NCBI GenBank assembly: GCA_013398175.1
Contig: VZRZ01002645.1
Coordinates: 748,567 to 812,566, forward strand
From: Climacteris rufus
Lineage: Eukaryota > Chordata > Aves > Passeriformes > Climacteridae
Direction: 5' to 3'
DNA: 64,000 nucleotides
Below the pieces are notes generated by a model that was given only the letters and a program-made list of their open reading frames with translations, did not search any database and was not told the origin of the DNA. The translations under genes and the position numbers were made by a program. Shown here piece by piece: positions 13,201 through 23,297 of this stretch (positions within the stretch are counted from its first letter, which is position 1; every line of letters begins with the position of its first letter).

Positions 13201-15359
13201 AATATTGATTTCACTTTGTATCCCATTTGAGCTTACAATGGCAACTGAATTAAGCCAATGTACTTAATTTTGATGTCTATCTGTGTGGAGAAAGAAGAAT
13301 ATATGCCTGGTGGAGATCATTACAGGGAACAAATCCTTCAGTAGATTTTTCTTGTGCTATGGTACAACATCAGTCAACCATTGCATGTGTCTATACAATT
13401 TAGGAAAGAAAAATTAGAGATGATTTGCAATTAAAAAAAAAGCTCAAAACAGGCTATTGAAAAGCTCATTAATTTTACAGCAACATCCATATATTGATTT
13501 CACTCACTGTAGGTAGAATTTTGATAAAGATGATGTTTTGAAATTGGTCAGATTTTACACTCTCCATTTCTTAGGATTATCTATTACTATTATTATTTTT
13601 TTAAACAAGACCATGTACATGGCTAGAATACATACACATCCACTGTAATTTGTTTAACTATCTTGTCTCCTGGCAGCAGTGTTCACTATGCCCTAAGTGG
13701 AACAGAATAATGAGAAGTTGATCTGATAGACCGGCAAAAAGAAAAAAAAAGTGTTTTGTAGGTAGTGGGAACTTTAAGAAGAAGCTGATTTTGCTGAAAC
13801 AGAAAAAAAAAAAGCTTATGGTTACCATGTGAACTTGGAAGATTAGATATCACAGAATTGAGAATATTTTAGGATTAAAAATAGGCAAAGAAACCCTTTG
13901 GAGAGGAAATTCACTGAGATGAACAGTTTGGCAGCTCAAACTCAGGCCAAATCTAAACATATTTCTTCAGCTACAAGAGAAAAGGGAGGAGAATAACAAT
14001 AGCTGGTTTCAATACTTTCAAAAGGGAATATTTTGGTTCTGTTTTGAAGGTGTGTTTGCATAGAATTCTTCAAGGTTAATAAATCAAATTTAGGGCTATA
14101 TAAAATTTTTTGAAATAAGCCAAGAGATTAAAAAAAGGCTTAAAGTCACCTTGAAGCACTGGTCTTCTTTTTCCTTTAAGTTCTTGCACTGAGAAAAAAA
14201 TCTATTATTCACATAGTGGCAGTGAGACTTTCAACTGATTGGATATTTATGGGTAACAAGAATATCCAGTGTTTTGACCCTCAGGCTCCAGGACACCTTC
14301 TGTAACTTCTGGCAATGGAGCTGTTAAAGGGAGTTACTCCTGGGAGGGGAATACATTATTTCTGACTTCAAAGCTTTGAATCATGGTCTGAGGTAGTTAC
14401 TAGGTTTTGTATGACAAAGCAGGGGCTGCAGCTCCCTCAGACAATTCTAGTTTTCATAGGAATGTTGGACTTTGGTCTGGAGCCCTAGACATGACTTTGC
14501 TGCAGGTAAGCTGTGAAGGATGGTAATGAAGGCAGGATGCTGACAGGCACAAACTGCACCCCCTTGGTAAGTGCTATATAGACATTATTTGTCATCTGAA
14601 AACAGAGGTGTCGCACCTTTTACTTATGGAAACCCAGGTCTATTAGTGCACCATTGAACTCAAAAGAAAGTAAAAGAATCCACTGAAATGTTTAGAGTTT
14701 GCATATTCATGAAACACTTAAGTTGTCACAGGGCAACTAGAGAATAGGTAGGCACAGCTTTTGCACAGGCCATTTTTTATTTTTTGAAAAGAATACATGG
14801 CAACACCCCAAGGCTTCATATTTTGCACTCACCTTTGTATAATGTAATAAAATGTTGTGCTGTAATACAGGTGGGTGACTAATTGAGATAGCCTGTGTGA
14901 GGAATGGGCAGGCAACCTAAAGACCACCCAGAGTTGTTTGAGTTTGCCTCTACTGTTGACAGCCACAGCTATGACTAATTAGGTGTTACTGTCAAATGCT
15001 CAGCTTTGGTAGCATAGATGGAGCTGTGAACATCTGTATACCTACAGAATACATGTTACAACCTCAGTGCTATAGAGTTAATCCTAGCCTTTTATTTTTC
15101 ATTTTCTTTTTTTTTATATATATATTTAAGACTGATGAGGAACACTTTGGATGCCATTTTCCTCATTGTGCATTGAGTTTGCTCTTCAGTCTGATGGATT
15201 TTATTCTCTACCTTATATCTTGCAGAGTATGAATACAGAACTTTTTTGATAGGGTCCTTATCCTTTTGTGTTAATTTGATATCTGACATTCAGAAAATGA
15301 CCCTACTGCAAGAGAGATGATGATTGCTTTTTACCAATTAAAATATACCCTGACACGGA
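4267..15359. other. Long unique non-coding stretch
   Basis: About 11 kb without a recognised gene or transposon. Homopolymer runs are the only simple repeats, for example a C-rich run at 11999-12011. The longest open frame is 165 codons at 11393-11890 (plus). It begins within a GC-richer stretch, shows no recognisable domain, and its last third is low-complexity lysine-rich sequence from an A-tract. I do not call it a gene. Confidence 0.6.
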
Positions 15360-15660
15360 GTATTAGGCCAGCTATTTATGTTAGCATTTTAAAAGTATCT
15401 GTCAGTCAATGCAAATCGTATGACTGGAAAGGCAGGAGTTGAATAAACTGGTATGTGAATTCAGGCAATTAATTTTCAATTTTTCAGAGAGAAAATAGGC
15501 AGGAAGTCTTTGATCTTTGTCATTTTCCAAGAGGGAGACCCCAAGCAGCGTGCATGCATTTATTTTATGGCATCCTTACCCTCTGAAAGTATTAACTTGC
15601 GCAAATTAAACAACGCACCTGGATTTCCTTAAAAATCTCTCAAGTATTTACTTCGTCTGC
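15360..15660. promoter_or_regulatory. Candidate conserved non-coding element
   Basis: AT-rich, non-repetitive sequence with a perfect octamer site ATGCAAAT at 15409-15416 (the POU/Oct-family binding motif) and a nearby TTAATTTTCAAT homeodomain-type core around 15470-15481. It lies directly beside the CpG-rich patch at 15748-15830. This is the composition typical of vertebrate developmental enhancers, but the inference rests only on motif content and must be tested by cross-species alignment. Confidence 0.25.
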
Positions 15661-15747
15661 TCATGGAGTTCCTCAATTTCCTAATTTCACACTGCCTATC
15701 CTTCTTTGGAAGTCCTGCTCCTCACTCAGTGATTGCCCTGGGGTCCT

Positions 15748-15915
15748 CACCGCCCGTGAGCGCTGGGCCCCGCCGTGCGCTGCCGTCCTTGTGCGCAGTT
15801 GTTGCCTGGGATGTCGAGCCGTACCTCGGGTGATGAATATGTAAGATGAGACACCCAGCCTCGCTGTCTGGAGCTGTCAGCTCTCTCCCTGACAGGTTTC
15901 CTGTGTGGTGGTCTC
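15748..15915. promoter_or_regulatory. Short CpG-rich patch
   Basis: By hand count about 11 CpG dinucleotides fall in the 120 bases from 15721 to 15840, close to the number expected from base composition, whereas the surrounding DNA is strongly CpG-depleted. CpG retention suggests the patch is unmethylated in the germ line, as at promoters or some enhancers. It is too short for a formal CpG island. No TATA box or recognisable first exon is evident. The minus-strand frame of 74 codons through it (15722-15946) is probably a by-product of GC content. Confidence 0.4.
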
Positions 15916-18124
15916 GAGCTAATTTAGGCCAGTAAAGGATTACCATTTCTGCTCACCCCAACAAGTGAGTCGAGGCTGTTATTTAGGAACTTCTGAGCAC
16001 GGTGATTATATTTGGAGAGGAACAAGTGCCTCTGCATTCCTGCTCTTTCTCATCATTACCATGACAGATAGATATAGACACACACAATATGTTGTCCTAG
16101 AATTCATGCTGTTCCAAAGTCTCTCATGTCACTTTGAAACTCAAATCCTTCACATGGCATCTGGTATATAATAAACCCTTCAAATTGTTGAGAGACAGCA
16201 GTGACAAAACCATATTTATTATAATTTTTATAGGTTTACTGAAGAGGGCAAAGCTTGAAATGTAAGTTTTCATGTGTACCAGTGCTGCCAGGTTCGTGTT
16301 GAATGCCTTATTGCAGTCAGTTGGACACACTTTTAGCTGAAAGCACTGGGACAGCCCCTATTCCTTATATATTTTTTTAAAATTTTTTTTAAAATTTCCT
16401 AATCAGAAGAGCAAAATGCAAACACAGAAGGTGGCCAACTTTGCCTTCTATCTCCGTGTCACCCACCAGCATTTTTTGGTTTGAGAGAGGATATGCACTG
16501 AGTCTACACCTTAGCTATGCTTCCATGAATTGCTGTCTCCTCTTCTTCCCATTGCTGGATCTCAGACTGTTCCTTTCTTGTGCACAGCCACGACATTCTG
16601 GGGACTTTCTGCCAGGACTGCCTTTGCTTCTTTTTACACACATTTGTCTGTTCAAGGAGATCTAAGCTTTTGTAATAACTTTCTACCATGTTATTCTGGC
16701 CTGTGGTTTCTAGACCTCAGTTGAATTTAAAATACTTGGTTTTCAGTGTTTCGTTTAATAATACAATTCACAAAAAAAGGGATTATCTTTGTGATAGTCA
16801 TTGTAAGTAAACAGGGACAGTGTGACGTGTTTAATGTAGTACAGAACTAGACTAGACTGTGTGATTAGCAGGTAATATTGACAAAAGATTTTAAATAACA
16901 GTGTTTTTATCCAGAATGGCACGGTTATTTTGTGGTGCTGGGTTGCAATACACACTTTAAAACTGATGACCTCTTTCCTGGGGACTACTTTCACTGGAAG
17001 TGCTTTTTGCATGGGCTTGTGAGAGACTCATCTCAGCCCACAAAGAGAATTTGCTGCAGGTGTCTGTGCTGGGTGGTAAGTTGGTCTTAAAGTCAAAAGT
17101 ATGGGAAAAGACACATTAACTTTTTTTTTTTTTTGTACACCATAGTAGAAATGGAAAAAAGGTTATTAACAAGGCTCAGTTAATGGTGTGCCAAACAGTA
17201 CCATCACAATGACAAAATAAGTGCAATGAGAGAAAAATGTGCATCCCTTTGCTGTCTGAATGCCAGAAACACAAAACTAAGTTATGTTTTGCAGGGAAGT
17301 GCACACATGCCACTGAGTTCCCAAAGCAGGTGAGTAGGCTTGAGTACTTGTTAGCATTACAGGATTTTAATCCTTTTTTTTTTTTTTTTTAAGATTGTCT
17401 AGTCAGGAGCGTATACTATCTCTTCAGATGAGAAGGAGAGGGGAACAACCTTGCTCCCTGAAATATAGCTTGCTTCAAGACGGATTATTTCCTTACAACA
17501 GCAATTGATGAAGTGGGAGATATGCATATTCCAAATCCTTTGTTGTATGGTCATTATTTTAAAAATAAGTTTGTCTTCTTTAGGTCTCTGCACAAGCCCC
17601 CTTTTGTTTATAGGCTGCAGAACCCCTGTCAAAAGAAAAAAAACAACGAAAGTGTATCTGGAATAATAATTCCATAATAAGTTGTAATCTTTCATCAATC
17701 CCTTCAAGAAATTGCAGAAAGAAAATACAAAATCAAAGAGTCAGAATAGGAACTTACCTATCCATGGGATTCACAATTTGCTGATGGAAGGTTTTTCTTG
17801 GAGCAGTCAACTATGTGTCCCTCTACCGAGGCCCTGACTTTCTTTTGGTTTGGTGGTTTTGTTGTGAGGATTTTATTTGATAAATGGTAGGGATATTGTT
17901 GGAATTGTTCTCTGTTATGACCATTTCGTGAGGTGCTAATTTTCTTTGTCTTGATGATTACTAGTAGATGATTTATCACATTTTTATATAGGTGTCAGGG
18001 GAGAATAGACACCCTAATAGAGTTTTGTCCTTGTTACAGTGGCTACTGTAGAATTATGCAGTGAGATCCCCACATACTCCCCCTGCAACTTGAATTCTGA
18101 GTAGATTAATCAGAAAAAGGATAT
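15916..18124. other. Unique non-coding sequence
   Basis: No recognised gene. It contains long T runs at 17121-17134 and 17374-17390. The open frames are all about 100 codons or fewer and unrecognised. Confidence 0.6.
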
Positions 18125-18262
18125 GATAAAATTATCATTAACCTCATTTTACATTCAGGGAACTGAGTCAAAGAGCAAAGAAATTATTTCTCTAAGGTCT
18201 GTGACAGAGGTATGAACAGAACTCCAAGTTCCCAAGTCCTTGACTCAGTTTATTTCTTATTA
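18125..18262 (-). repeat. MIR/CORE-SINE relic
   Basis: The plus strand shows, in the right order and spacing, the mutated complement of a MIR-type SINE: ATTATCATTAACCTCATTTT, then 'cagggaactgagtcaaagag' (for 'gaggaaactgaggctcagag'), then 'ttctctaaggtctgtgacag', then 'aacagaactccaagttccc' and 'aagtccttgactcag' (for the segment ending 'gtctgactccag'). The element therefore lies on the minus strand. MIR/CORE-SINEs are tRNA-derived and predate the amniote split; copies in birds are very diverged. Boundaries are approximate. Confidence 0.6.
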
Positions 18263-20276
18263 ATATTTCAGCAAATAGACACATCTCTCTCAAAGACCAG
18301 AGATCTTCCCTTCTTGATAAGCTGTCTGCTCCTGCAGTAAAAATCTTACCAGGTCCTTTCCAGAGACTTTGTCGTCCAAGAGCAGAAAGGTGTCTCTGCC
18401 ACAAGGGCATCTCACCAAACCTGCCTTGGGAGATGCTGCCATGACAATTTTATATGTGAACTCTCCTAATCAGAAGGGATGGTTTTATTTCATATGTTCA
18501 GGCAAATGGCACAATATGGTCTTCTTTAGTGTGAGATATTTGCTATTACAAATTAATGGTTTGTATACAGAAAATAAGGCATCTGCTTCTCTCCAATGAC
18601 AAGAAAAGGTATCTCCTGAAAAGAGAACAAGCTGGATTTTTTTTGGGTTTAACTTTCATTTTCAACAGTGCACGTTCCATTGAAATAATGAGGAACTGGG
18701 AACATATTCAGCAATAGTGTTGCAGCAGAGTTACTTGCTTGGGGATCCCTGTTTGCAGAAGGTGATACATAGATGTGTAAATCTGAAAAAGCTGTGAGGT
18801 GACTATTCTATAATTAACTTCGTTCCTCAGGCAATTAGATGACTCCTTAATATTTATGTAGCACTTTTTGTTCATGGTCTTGGCTTTAAAGAGTATTGGT
18901 CATTGGTCAGATGGATCCAAAGAACGTTCAAGGTCAAGAATATATTGCATTAGGAATAGCCCTGGTTGGACAGAAACATACGTTCCTCATTAAGGCAGCC
19001 ATCGTAGCAAATGAAATTACAGTCCTATAAATCTGATTGTGTCTGTGCTAGAGTGAGGTAGTGTCTCACTGCTCAATTTCCCAGTGTACAAAATGCCATG
19101 TGCTGCAGGAATTCAGGAACTTTTCCTGTGTCAGAGAGAAAGGAAGAGCCTAGGGCAGCAGACGTGACACTGAATGAGAAAACTGTGAATATGTTGAAGG
19201 ATGACAGAGGAAGTACTTTTGGCGACAAATGTACTTTTCTAGCCTATTTCTTTGAAAGAAATTGAACAGGGAGTGTCTGCCACCTTTTTCTGTCTATCAG
19301 CCTGAGTGTAACATTAATTTAGGAGAAGTCACCTCAGCAGCAGGTTTGGCTAGGAAAGGAAATGAAAGACTGTATCCTCTGAAAAATACCTCTTTATCTT
19401 CCCATGGTATCTGAGCAGTTAAAGAATTTCAGTGATGTTTCATCATCTCTCCCTTCGTTAATGCATTTTTCAGAGAGACAACAAGAAGGAGAGTTTAGAA
19501 AGATAAACGCAATTGATGATGTAATGAAAAAAATCAGGAAACAATTATAAAAACCTTTTTTATGAAATGTTTGATGAGTCTGTATTTGCATCTGGGGAAT
19601 ATTAGAGTAAATATTGTGCAGGGAAATTAGTTTTAATTTCATGCTAACGGAAAAATCAATTCGGTTCTAATTAGGTTATGATTTTTAAAATACAATCAGG
19701 CAGTCATTTCAGTGTTTTGATTAGATTGTCCTATCATTTGTTTCGGTTTTGATAAATGCTACTTCAGAAAATGCCTTTCAACACAAAAGCTTATGTGCAC
19801 CAGAATAGGTTTGATTTGGGAGGGTTATTCTAAAGGCAATAGTGTAAAAATTCTTAAAGTGGGTCCTCGGCTGCAAGCAATTTGAATATACTGAATAGAG
19901 CTGTGGCACTTCAGTATATAGTGCAATGTAGTGCAGGTGTGGATGGGATGAGTGAGAATTGTTGTTGATTTTTTATTTTCTGTCTGCTCAATAAGGTCTT
20001 GTAACTTCTCTGGCAGAGAAAAAATAAATCTTTATTAATTAATACTTGCAGGGAAATGAACTGAGGGCGTTATTGCTTCCCACACTTGCATACTTAAGTC
20101 TTTCTTGACCTTGCTACATGTGAGCTGGTAAAGCTTTCCATGACTTTTATATAAAATATGCCATGAGAGAACCAGAAAGTAAATCACAGCAGCATATTAA
20201 GATTGTGATCTTCAAGCTGCTTTTGGAAATCTGTCAAGATCATTATTTGAAGTTATCTCAAAACATAAAATTGATA
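18263..20276. other. Unique non-coding sequence
   Basis: About 2 kb of AT-rich sequence with no recognised gene or repeat. The longest open frames are about 80 codons and unremarkable. Confidence 0.6.
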
Positions 20277-20282
20277 AATATG

Positions 20283-20633
20283 TGTTGCCCATTTTTCACT
20301 GTAAAATAGCTAGTTTTCTCTGTTAGACAGTCTCAAGGACGATTTCTGTAAACATAGCTATGTTGTTGTAAAAATTATCTTTTTACATTCCTTTCCCATG
20401 GACACAGATCCCTTTGACGGACACTTCTTGTAACCAATATAGTTAGAGACGGAAGTGTTAATTTTCTCCAATGATCTGTGATTTCTAAAAGTGTATATAA
20501 GAATTAAACGAAAGGGGTTTCCCCCCCTTTCCGCCCTTGCTCTGAACACAGCCCGAAGTCCAGCTCTCATTATTTCTGCGTCTTCGACTGATTACCGGGA
20601 TAAGCCGTAATAACAGAGGCATCGCGGTAATAA
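20283..20633 (+). mobile_element. Solo LTR, plus orientation (copy 1)
   Basis: A 351-bp element starting TGTTGCCC and ending CGGTAATAA, flanked by the direct repeat ATATG (20278-20282 and 20634-20638; AATATG also matches if the end is set one base earlier). It recurs in opposite orientation at 22468-22816 with about 97% identity by hand alignment. A TATA-like box (20494-20501) lies mid-element, followed by a GC-richer segment, as in the U3-R layout of a retroviral LTR. There is no internal retroviral sequence on either side, so this is a solo LTR left by recombination between the two LTRs of a provirus. A 5- or 6-bp duplication fits endogenous retroviruses of the ERVL or alpha/beta (ERVK-like) classes. 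The family cannot be named without a library search. The 70-codon minus-strand frame inside it (20358-20570) is not a gene. Confidence 0.85.
20494..20501 (+). promoter_or_regulatory. TATA-like box of LTR copy 1
   Basis: TATATAAG lies about 210 bp into the element and is conserved in the second copy (22598-22605). Its position before the GC-richer part fits the U3 promoter of an LTR. No activity can be inferred. Confidence 0.45.
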
Positions 20634-20638
20634 ATATG

Positions 20639-22462
20639 TGGATTGTGTGTGTGTGTGTAGTATATACTGTATACTGTCTATACTACATAAAATTAGGTAT
20701 AGACAATGTGAAATTTACTTAATAAAACTTTACAGTTTGTTTAAACTGTCATTAATCAAAAAAACAAGACTTAAACAAAAAGGGCTGGGTACCCTTGTGA
20801 CCACTATGGTCCTGCATAATTTTCTTCTTGTGTCTTTGGACTTTTATTTGAAAAATAGACATTGTTGTTCTCTGAATGACACTGTAGTTGTTTTGGCAGC
20901 TCAACTCCACAGCTTGGCTTCTGGGTGATCTATATTGGGGGATGAAATGGTGACTTTTTTTTTCATGTCTCTGTATTCTGGGTGTACCTACTCCATCTTC
21001 TTGTGCGTGCTTTTCTGTCCTTTTGAGTGACAAGTGCCTTTACTGAACAGTATATTATAATCAAAATGTCATGTGTAAGAGCTAAAACTGAAAATACCGG
21101 CATTAAAAATTAATATGGTTGTCAATCAGATGTCCACCTTTGCATTTGGCATTGCTTGAGGTAAAGTATGGCATTACTTTTATGAGATTTTTGGTTTAGA
21201 TTATTTTCATGGGACATGCCCAGACTTTTTTTCTAGGGTAGTTGTAAGGAACATTGTATGAACTTAATAAAACAAAAAAAGAAAAAGGGAGGAAAAAAGG
21301 TCATTGTATGCTTCTATGATCAGTAAGGGCTATAAAACCACTTTTAAAATCATTATGAAGAAAGCAAATTGGGGAAAGAGTGAGGTTATGCCATTTCCTC
21401 AAAAAATTTCTTGGTAGGAAATCTATGCAAACTTTAATGTAAAAATTAGAAATTATACAGTGACTAAGCTTTGATGTTTAATAGAAAACCATCAGTGATT
21501 TGCAAGAGTTTTATTTGTACAATAAACTACCTCCTGAGGCTTTTTCTGAGGGTTTTTTTCCCCTGGATATTTGAATTTTTTAAAGCTGTTTATGATGTAT
21601 TTTTCATGTTGTATGATTTATACTATGGCCAGTGATTAGAATGGGTGCTTAAATAATATATTCAGGTTGTATCATATACTTAGAATTTTTAATTTTACTT
21701 CCTGCAACTTCTGGATTAATGGGCATAAATTCATCATGAGTTATTAATAAGATTATTAAAATCATAGCAGTTAAATCCTTCTGAGACTTGAAGTTTGCAG
21801 ACTTAAGCAGATCAGAATTTGTACAATCATTTCAGATTGCTTGGAGGACTTCCAAACAGGGTGGTAAGTTAATTAATAATGGCACACCCAGCCAGTGCCC
21901 TCAAAATGTGTGTTGGACAAGAGGTTGAAAAAAGGTTCTTTTAAATGTATTTCTAAATCTGTATGGACAGTAATGGACATTTCAAAATTCCTGTCCCTGT
22001 AGAATTGGTCATAAATCCATAACAGTCAGTGTTGTCCAGGAGAACTTTCTGTCTTAGGTTCTATTCTGTCGTCAATAGAAAAAGACTGAAATGCTTCTTA
22101 GAGACTTTTTCCAAGAAGAAACTGAACCACAGCCTGTAAGAGTCTTCCTGGGCTTGAATAAGTGTTTTTGAATATCTACCTTGAGGCCTAATTTTTCTGA
22201 ACACAAAAGGGAGTTCTGACTTCAGTATGAATTAGGAACCTCTTTAACTCTTCAGTCTCTTGAAAGGTTGCAGTGGAATATGGTGGAGTACAGCTTCCAA
22301 TAGAGGAAGACTAAGGTGAAATCCTACTTATGAAACTGCTTTATAATCCATGACCTACTGTTAAAATGCTGTACAGTTCATGATCAGCATTGTAGTCGTG
22401 CAACAAAATAGAGGAAAGCACAGTTCTTTGACTCACTTACAGGAAAATCTACTTTTTGTGCT
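20639..22462. other. Spacer between the two inverted LTRs
   Basis: About 1.8 kb of AT-rich sequence. It begins with a short TG run (20644-20658) and an inverted repeat of 8-base arms (20657-20664 and 20679-20686). There is no primer-binding site, polypurine tract beside an LTR, or gag/pol/env-like frame, and the LTRs face opposite ways. This is therefore host DNA and not a provirus interior. The largest open frame is about 96 codons and unrecognised. Confidence 0.7.
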
Positions 22463-22467
22463 AAGTG

Positions 22468-22816
22468 TTATTACCGGTATGCCCCGTTATTACGGCTTAT
22501 CCCGGTAATCAGTTGAAGACGCAGAAATAATGAGAGCTGGACTTCAGGCTGTGTTCAGAGCAAGGGCGGAAAGGGGGGAAACCCCTTTCGTTTAATTCTT
22601 ATATACACTTTTAGAAATCACAGATCATTGGAGAAAGTTAACACTTCCGTCTCTAACTATATTGGTTACAAGAAGTGTCCGTCAAAAGGATCTGTGTCCA
22701 TGGGAAAGGAATGTAAAAAGATAATTTTTACAACAACATAGCTATGTTTACAGAAATCGTTCTTGAGACTGTCTAACAGAGAAAACTAGCAATTTTACAG
22801 TGAAAAATGGGCAACA
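22468..22816 (-). mobile_element. Solo LTR, minus orientation (copy 2)
   Basis: A 349-bp reverse-complement copy of the element at 20283-20633. On the plus strand it starts TTATTACCGG and ends GGGCAACA, flanked by its own direct repeat AAGTG (22463-22467 and 22817-22821; AAGTGT also matches). The duplication differs from that of copy 1, so the two inserted independently rather than by one inverted duplication. By hand I count roughly 11 differences, including a C7/C6 length change and a small cluster near the 3' end. The low divergence implies insertion from similar source elements in fairly recent time. Confidence 0.85.
22598..22605 (-). promoter_or_regulatory. TATA-like box of LTR copy 2
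   Basis: This is the complement of the TATATAAG box in copy 1, unchanged. The LTR would direct transcription toward lower coordinates, through the spacer and toward copy 1. This is inferred from position only. Confidence 0.45.
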
Positions 22817-22821
22817 AAGTG

Positions 22822-23225
22822 TGGCAAAGTGGGCCTTAATTGTTAAGGAAAAGATAAACTGAAAAACCATTTTGTTTTCTTAGTCTTATTCTCAAAGTAA
22901 AATTATTAACATATTTATGTTTTTTTCTTTCTTAGGAAGAAGTGAGACTTTATAATCTATTTTTCATTAGCTGAGAAACCTGATAATCTGTGTGTGATTG
23001 GCACATGTACTGGGTTGATTGGCAGAGTTGAAATGTGTGACATGCTCAGAGTGAGAGAGACTGTGTCAGTATGAGAACAGTTAGATGTGTTTAATGTCAT
23101 AAGGAGATTCATTACAACAGAAACTTTAGCTTTACTCATTGCTCTAGCAATAAATTCAGTCTCAAACCTGTTCACAGCTTTCAGACTTATATTTTGCTGG
23201 TACAAAATCTTGAGAAGCAATCCTT
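22822..23225. other. Unique non-coding sequence before the gap
   Basis: No gene or repeat recognised in these roughly 400 bases. The frames of 87-99 codons that cross it are unrecognised, and one of them runs into the N gap. Confidence 0.6.
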
Positions 23226-23241
23226 CCCCCCCCCCCCCCCC
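23226..23241. repeat. Poly(C) run of 16
   Basis: An uninterrupted run of 16 C followed by CACC, 18 bases before the N gap. Such runs commonly stall sequencing or assembly, so the break just after it is probably technical. The exact length of the run is unreliable. Confidence 0.9.
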
Positions 23242-23259
23242 ACCATTCTATTTTTTTGG

Positions 23260-23297
23260 NNNNNNNNNNNNNNNNNNNNNNNNNNNNNNNNNNNNNN
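23260..23297. other. Assembly gap (38 N)
   Basis: Thirty-eight undetermined bases. The non-round length suggests an estimated small gap rather than a fixed-size placeholder. Confidence 0.99.

Noticed and set aside
20358..20570. Arginine-rich 70-codon minus-strand frame
   Set aside because: Lies antisense inside LTR copy 1, and LTRs of this size do not code.
20283..22816. The LTR pair as one provirus
   Set aside because: The LTRs are in opposite orientation, each has its own target duplication, and the spacer has no retroviral coding sequence.
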